From positions 1-64,000 of the IMG/VR virus record IMGVR_UViG_3300044617_002446: DNA of 64,000 nucleotides. One strand, 5' to 3'. Position 1 is the stretch's first letter. Each line of letters begins with the position of its first letter. This DNA comes from a virus. Both the position numbers and the translations under genes were made by a program. The notes under the pieces were generated by a model. The model was not told the DNA's origin. It saw only the letters and a program-made list of their open reading frames with translations, and searched no databases. This document shows positions 60,365 through 64,000 of the stretch, in pieces.

Positions 60365-62005
60365 TTATGTTGGTTTAAATGTTTGCAAATCCAAAGATGC
60401 CGTTTTATTTAATGGATTATATGAATACGAAGCACTTTCAATATACATATCAGATCCCCTGCATATTGCAGCTTCAGTTTTCAATTTATCTAAAATAAAA
60501 TTTAAACTATTATTAGTTTTTGTTGAAACAGCTGAAACAGAAATGCTTTTTTTCTCATGAATATTATTTGAGGTTGACGGCTGCTTAATTTCTTTAAATC
60601 TTGGAACTACTATATTTGAAGAAAGTTTAATTTGTTCACCAGCTTGATTTGCGCAAGAAGAATCCAAGGTTTTTAAATTATTTAATTTGCCTCTAGATCT
60701 TGAAAGATCATCCGTATAAGATATGTCATAATTAACCGCGCCCATTCGATCAGATTTTGTAACAGACCAATTTTGCAGGTTCAGCGAAAAGCTAGTACAC
60801 GGCGCTATTCTTTTTGAATAAAAACTATTTATTCTGCTTGGAACACTCACGCCAGGCTTTATATTAGTTTTCCAAAAAGTATTAGCTTTATTTTGTTTTT
60901 CTAAATCTTTTAATATATCGTCACCAATTATTGTTCCAGATTCTTTTACTGTGGTTATATTTTGTTCATCGGTCTCTAATTCCAATTTATATTCCCAAAA
61001 TACCGGACCAGAAGCAGAACCATCTGAATAATTTTTTGTATAAAATAAATCATTTGAAAAAGTAACTGTATATGAAACAAAGCCAGACTTTTCTGTTATA
61101 GTCGTTCCTTTTTCTATCGGTTTATCATATAGTGCAGCAGATGTATCTAAATTTACATTGGTTGATTTATATGTATTATAAATAGATTGGCATCTTGTAA
61201 ATGCATTTGCCATATCCGACTTTGCATCGGCAATCATTTGGTCGGTTTTATCCCATTTGGCAGTATATTCAGCGGTTTCAGTTATTTTTATAACACCATC
61301 TTCAGCAACGTCAAATGTACTTGTTCTGGATTTTAAATATGTATCAAGGTCATCATTTAAAACATATCTCTTTTCAAAAGAACAACTATTGGTAATTTTA
61401 TTATAAGTTTCACTAAAATAAGTATTTAATGTTACTTTCGAATTACCCCAAAGCAAAGCTGGAAAATCTTCTGACGCAAACAGTTTTACTGCAATAGCCT
61501 TTGCCAAATCTATTCCTGAAGACGGGGCGTCTATTGCCGTTATATTTATTGAATGAGTATAAGAATCTGTTTTTTGGTCAGAATCTTTTCTAAAAGTTTC
61601 GCTAATAGAATCTAAAAATTTTAAATCAGAAGCAGTCAATCCGCTTATAGATGGATTTAAATAAGACAAGTCGCCGTCTTCATATATTGTAAACGATGCG
61701 GAATATTCTTTTATTCTTACGTCGCTTCCTGAAGAAAAAGAAACCGATGACATAAAGCCTTGCCCAAAACTTACGCCATTTATAATTATTTCGTCCCAGT
61801 TATTTAAAAAACTAATTATTGTATTTTCAACCTCTGATGTTATTCCACCCACACCAAAAGAATTAGCTAAATCCAAAAGATTTCCGCTTATAGAAACTTC
61901 TTTTGTAATTCTATATCGAAATCCTTCGCCAAGAAATTGAAACTGCCTGTTAAGACCAAGTGCAGCCGGTTGATTTTTCGTTGTGCCGTTGATTGTTATA
62001 GCCAT
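60365..62005 (-). CDS. tail protein, paralogue of the next one downstream
   Basis: The 546-residue protein has the same layout as its neighbour: an N-terminal FRYRITKEVSISGNLLD, IKEYSASFTIYEDGDLS, a THSINITAIDAPSSG strand, then NKITNSCSFEKRYVL and a VSYTVTFSNDLFY repeat, with a C-terminal SVSAVSTKTNNSLNFIL region. The start is the ATG at 62003-62005; a TTG three codons earlier is rejected. The tape-measure-like gene lies 9 bases upstream. The order tape measure, then this pair, then hub is typical of tail-end genes in contractile or long-tailed phages. Confidence 0.6.
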   Translation of the reverse strand: MAITINGTTKNQPAALGLNRQFQFLGEGFRYRITKEVSISGNLLDLANSFGVGGITSEVENTIISFLNNWDEIIINGVSFGQGFMSSVSFSSGSDVRIKEYSASFTIYEDGDLSYLNPSISGLTASDLKFLDSISETFRKDSDQKTDSYTHSINITAIDAPSSGIDLAKAIAVKLFASEDFPALLWGNSKVTLNTYFSETYNKITNSCSFEKRYVLNDDLDTYLKSRTSTFDVAEDGVIKITETAEYTAKWDKTDQMIADAKSDMANAFTRCQSIYNTYKSTNVNLDTSAALYDKPIEKGTTITEKSGFVSYTVTFSNDLFYTKNYSDGSASGPVFWEYKLELETDEQNITTVKESGTIIGDDILKDLEKQNKANTFWKTNIKPGVSVPSRINSFYSKRIAPCTSFSLNLQNWSVTKSDRMGAVNYDISYTDDLSRSRGKLNNLKTLDSSCANQAGEQIKLSSNIVVPRFKEIKQPSTSNNIHEKKSISVSAVSTKTNNSLNFILDKLKTEAAICRGSDMYIESASYSYNPLNKTASLDLQTFKPT

Positions 62006-62014
62006 ATAATACAA

Positions 62015-64000
62015 TTAAGCTTTTTTCTGCAAACTGCCAAGTTGGTCTGGAGTCATAGAAGATAAGGTTTTATTTGTTGACATAGGTGGTTTGGCTTTTA
62101 TCGCCCCACCTTTTTCAAGCTCACTTCTTAATTCATTTATTTTTTGATTGGCTCTGTCAACACCAGCCTTGATTTCATCAACATATATAGCTTCAACTTT
62201 AGTAGCCATTCCATTTTGAACATCTTGCGGCGTACTTGTTGGTATCGTTACCGAAACAGGAACACTTATATTATACGTTGCCCCTGCACCAGCTGCCGCA
62301 GCTGACATTGACGGCATAGTCGATAACGCCTGTTCCGTTGGCGACGGCTGTCTAGGCATAGCGTTTTGTGTAACAGGAGCTTGTGAATTAGGTTGAACAA
62401 TACCAGAAAAAGCTGTTTTATTTGTAGCTGTGACCAGATTTGGATTCATGAAATTTGTTGAACCAGGTGTAAAATATCCTTCTTTACCCAAGGCTGCGTT
62501 TCTTCCAACAATTGATTGAATTGATTCTGGCGTGGCATTTGCTCCAAGTTGAGACCTAATATCTGTTACGTTTGCTTCTGCTCGACCAAATTTTTCTTTA
62601 TTTTTATTTATCTGTACCTCGGCGGATCGCTGTTCACCCACGGCCGTTTTATAAGCTTGGTCAGCAGCAACAAAATCTTTAAAAAGCTCCGCTTGCTTTA
62701 TAAATTCTTTATCTTGTTTAGCTGTTGAAGCCCCCGTGGAAACATTTGTTCTGGCTTGTTGGATTGCTTCGTCCGAAAAGGCTTTAGAATACATTTCAAT
62801 AAATGACGCATTATTTTCAGATCCCAAATCTGCCTTTTGTAAGGCATTATCGCCAGCAAATTTAGAAATAGCCAAATCTCTTAATTTTTTCGACTCTTCA
62901 GTTTTACCTTTCTTGGTATCTAATTCGGTCTGTGCAAAAGAAAGCTCTTCTTTCGCATCAGATAAAGCATTTTCCATTGAAATTTTCATTTCAGCAGCTC
63001 TACCCTTATTAATTGCCGCTTCAAGCTGTGACCCAATTTTTGAAATATCGAATGATTCTCTTATAGCATCTTCAACTTCATTTAATTTACCAACAACCTC
63101 TTTTGTTTGATTATTTATTGTTAAAACTTGAAGTTTTGTATCACCGGTTACGCCCATATAAGCATCTTTTAACTCTTTAGGAAGACCTTCAAAAGCAGTT
63201 TTTGTATAATCACTTGTTACAGCATCAACATATTGACCAGAATCTATTGCTCCAAATTTTTGCAATAATTGAAGATTTGCTGCTGTCATCGTACCTGTGT
63301 CGCCACCAGCTTGAAGACTTTGTATTTGTTCTCTTAATCTATCAAATATTTCCGGACCAAGTGCGCCACCGGCTTGCGCTTCAAATTCATCAACTGATTT
63401 TGATAAAAATGAGCTATATCCTTGAGCTATAGCTTTAAAATTCGTATCACCCATCGACATAATAGGTACGCCTGCAAATCGCGTCAGTTTAGATATACTA
63501 TCTGTTAATGAACCTAATTTATCAAACGCTGGAGCCTCGCCGGTTGCTTTATCAACGATTTTTCCAAACTCATTTGTAGTTAAATTTCCAACATTATATC
63601 CACCGCCAACAGTTGCAGCCAAAGAATCTTTGATTTGATTAACCAAAGAATCTTCTTCATTAAGAAGCCCCTTGGTTATTTCTTCAGGTCCACCACCTAA
63701 ACTTTGTGCCTCAACTATTTTTTGACGAGCTTTTTCAAACGCAAGCTGCTGAGCTAAAAGAGCCTTTTGTTGTTGTTCATTTCTATTTGAAGTTTTTACG
63801 CCCCTATCAATATCATCAAGTTCTTTAGTAATTTTATTTTGTAAATCCTGTATAGCTGACTCTGTAAATTTGCCACTCGCTTTTAGTTCGCTTATAAATT
63901 TTGCGGCATCGGCTCTAGCGCCACCAACATCACCTTTTAATAATTTTTCATTAATACCACTGCCCAAAAGGGAAGCGCGCAGCTGTTCTTTTTCTCTTTC
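62015..64000 (-). CDS. tape-measure-like tail protein, C-terminal part (partial)
   Basis: At least 661 residues are visible; the frame is open to the end of the window, so the start lies outside. The sequence is mostly helical, with long Ala/Glu/Lys/Gln-rich coiled-coil stretches (DAKEELSFAQTELDTKKGKTE) and Gly/Pro/Asn-rich linkers (FTPGSTNFMNPNLV). A short beta segment (YNISVPVSVTIPTSTPQDV) near residue 580 is followed by a final helix pair. This is the composition of tape-measure proteins, whose C-terminal part contacts the tail tip; the tail-end genes follow at once. An apparent TTG start at 63967 is internal. Confidence 0.65.
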   Translation of the reverse strand, partial: EREKEQLRASLLGSGINEKLLKGDVGGARADAAKFISELKASGKFTESAIQDLQNKITKELDDIDRGVKTSNRNEQQQKALLAQQLAFEKARQKIVEAQSLGGGPEEITKGLLNEEDSLVNQIKDSLAATVGGGYNVGNLTTNEFGKIVDKATGEAPAFDKLGSLTDSISKLTRFAGVPIMSMGDTNFKAIAQGYSSFLSKSVDEFEAQAGGALGPEIFDRLREQIQSLQAGGDTGTMTAANLQLLQKFGAIDSGQYVDAVTSDYTKTAFEGLPKELKDAYMGVTGDTKLQVLTINNQTKEVVGKLNEVEDAIRESFDISKIGSQLEAAINKGRAAEMKISMENALSDAKEELSFAQTELDTKKGKTEESKKLRDLAISKFAGDNALQKADLGSENNASFIEMYSKAFSDEAIQQARTNVSTGASTAKQDKEFIKQAELFKDFVAADQAYKTAVGEQRSAEVQINKNKEKFGRAEANVTDIRSQLGANATPESIQSIVGRNAALGKEGYFTPGSTNFMNPNLVTATNKTAFSGIVQPNSQAPVTQNAMPRQPSPTEQALSTMPSMSAAAAGAGATYNISVPVSVTIPTSTPQDVQNGMATKVEAIYVDEIKAGVDRANQKINELRSELEKGGAIKAKPPMSTNKTLSSMTPDQLGSLQKKA

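Overview
The window is a 64-kb piece of a large, strongly AT-rich tailed-phage genome (Caudoviricetes). It carries a compact replication, nucleotide and sugar module on the + strand and long late structural genes on the - strand. No RNA polymerase, terminase or major capsid gene is visible, so both ends continue outside the window. Most genes have no Shine-Dalgarno sequence; start codons follow plain A/T leaders. The early + strand promoters look like ordinary sigma-70 sites (TTGAC-N16/17-TATAAT), not the Bacteroidota type. One fibre protein carries a cassette of the kind I associate with Verrucomicrobia-like surface proteins, so the host is uncertain but is probably a bacterium with SD-poor translation.

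Layout. 1-1.3 kb (-): an RNA ligase gene broken in two by a GIY-YIG homing endonuclease. 1.4-12.6 kb (-): small proteins, a strong terminator, a probable capsid-decoration protein, a 2404-residue IPT/TIG-repeat fibre, a zinc-ribbon protein and a membrane protein. 12.63-12.89 kb: a divergent control region with two promoters and a likely structured RNA. 12.9-20.6 kb (+): dNMP kinase, a phage sigma factor, an SSB-like protein, a glycosyltransferase, NrdB, NrdA, dUTPase and a membrane GAF-like protein. 20.6-26 kb (+): a GDP-sugar and glycosyltransferase cluster (GT9-like, DUF5672-like, reductase, C-methyltransferase, second methyltransferase, GDP-mannose 4,6-dehydratase). 26-36.2 kb (+): replication and recombination (UvsX/RecA, VSR-like nuclease, DnaB, primase, Cas4/RecB-like nuclease, and a C-family polymerase split into PHP, exonuclease and polymerase genes). 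36.2-40.6 kb (+): a large glycosyltransferase fusion, a DUF6165-like protein, the other half of a GT9 enzyme and a possible annealing protein. 40.6-47.3 kb and 48.3-64 kb (-): tail, baseplate and fibre genes, including an RCC1-propeller protein, a 1870-residue cysteine-rich protein, a hub-like protein, two paralogous tail proteins and the end of a tape-measure-like protein. Two small + genes lie between them.

How it fits together. Early genes appear to be read from host-type promoters that sit only about 8-15 nt from the start codon, so their mRNAs should be leaderless or nearly so. In three places the -35 box contains the TGA stop codon of the gene before. Several of these promoters carry inverted repeats that reach or enclose the start codon. 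The encoded sigma factor is a natural candidate for switching on the - strand late genes. The sugar cluster could supply a methylated 6-deoxyhexose to the phage's glycosyltransferases, and the Ser/Thr-Gly-rich virion fibres are a plausible but unproven acceptor.
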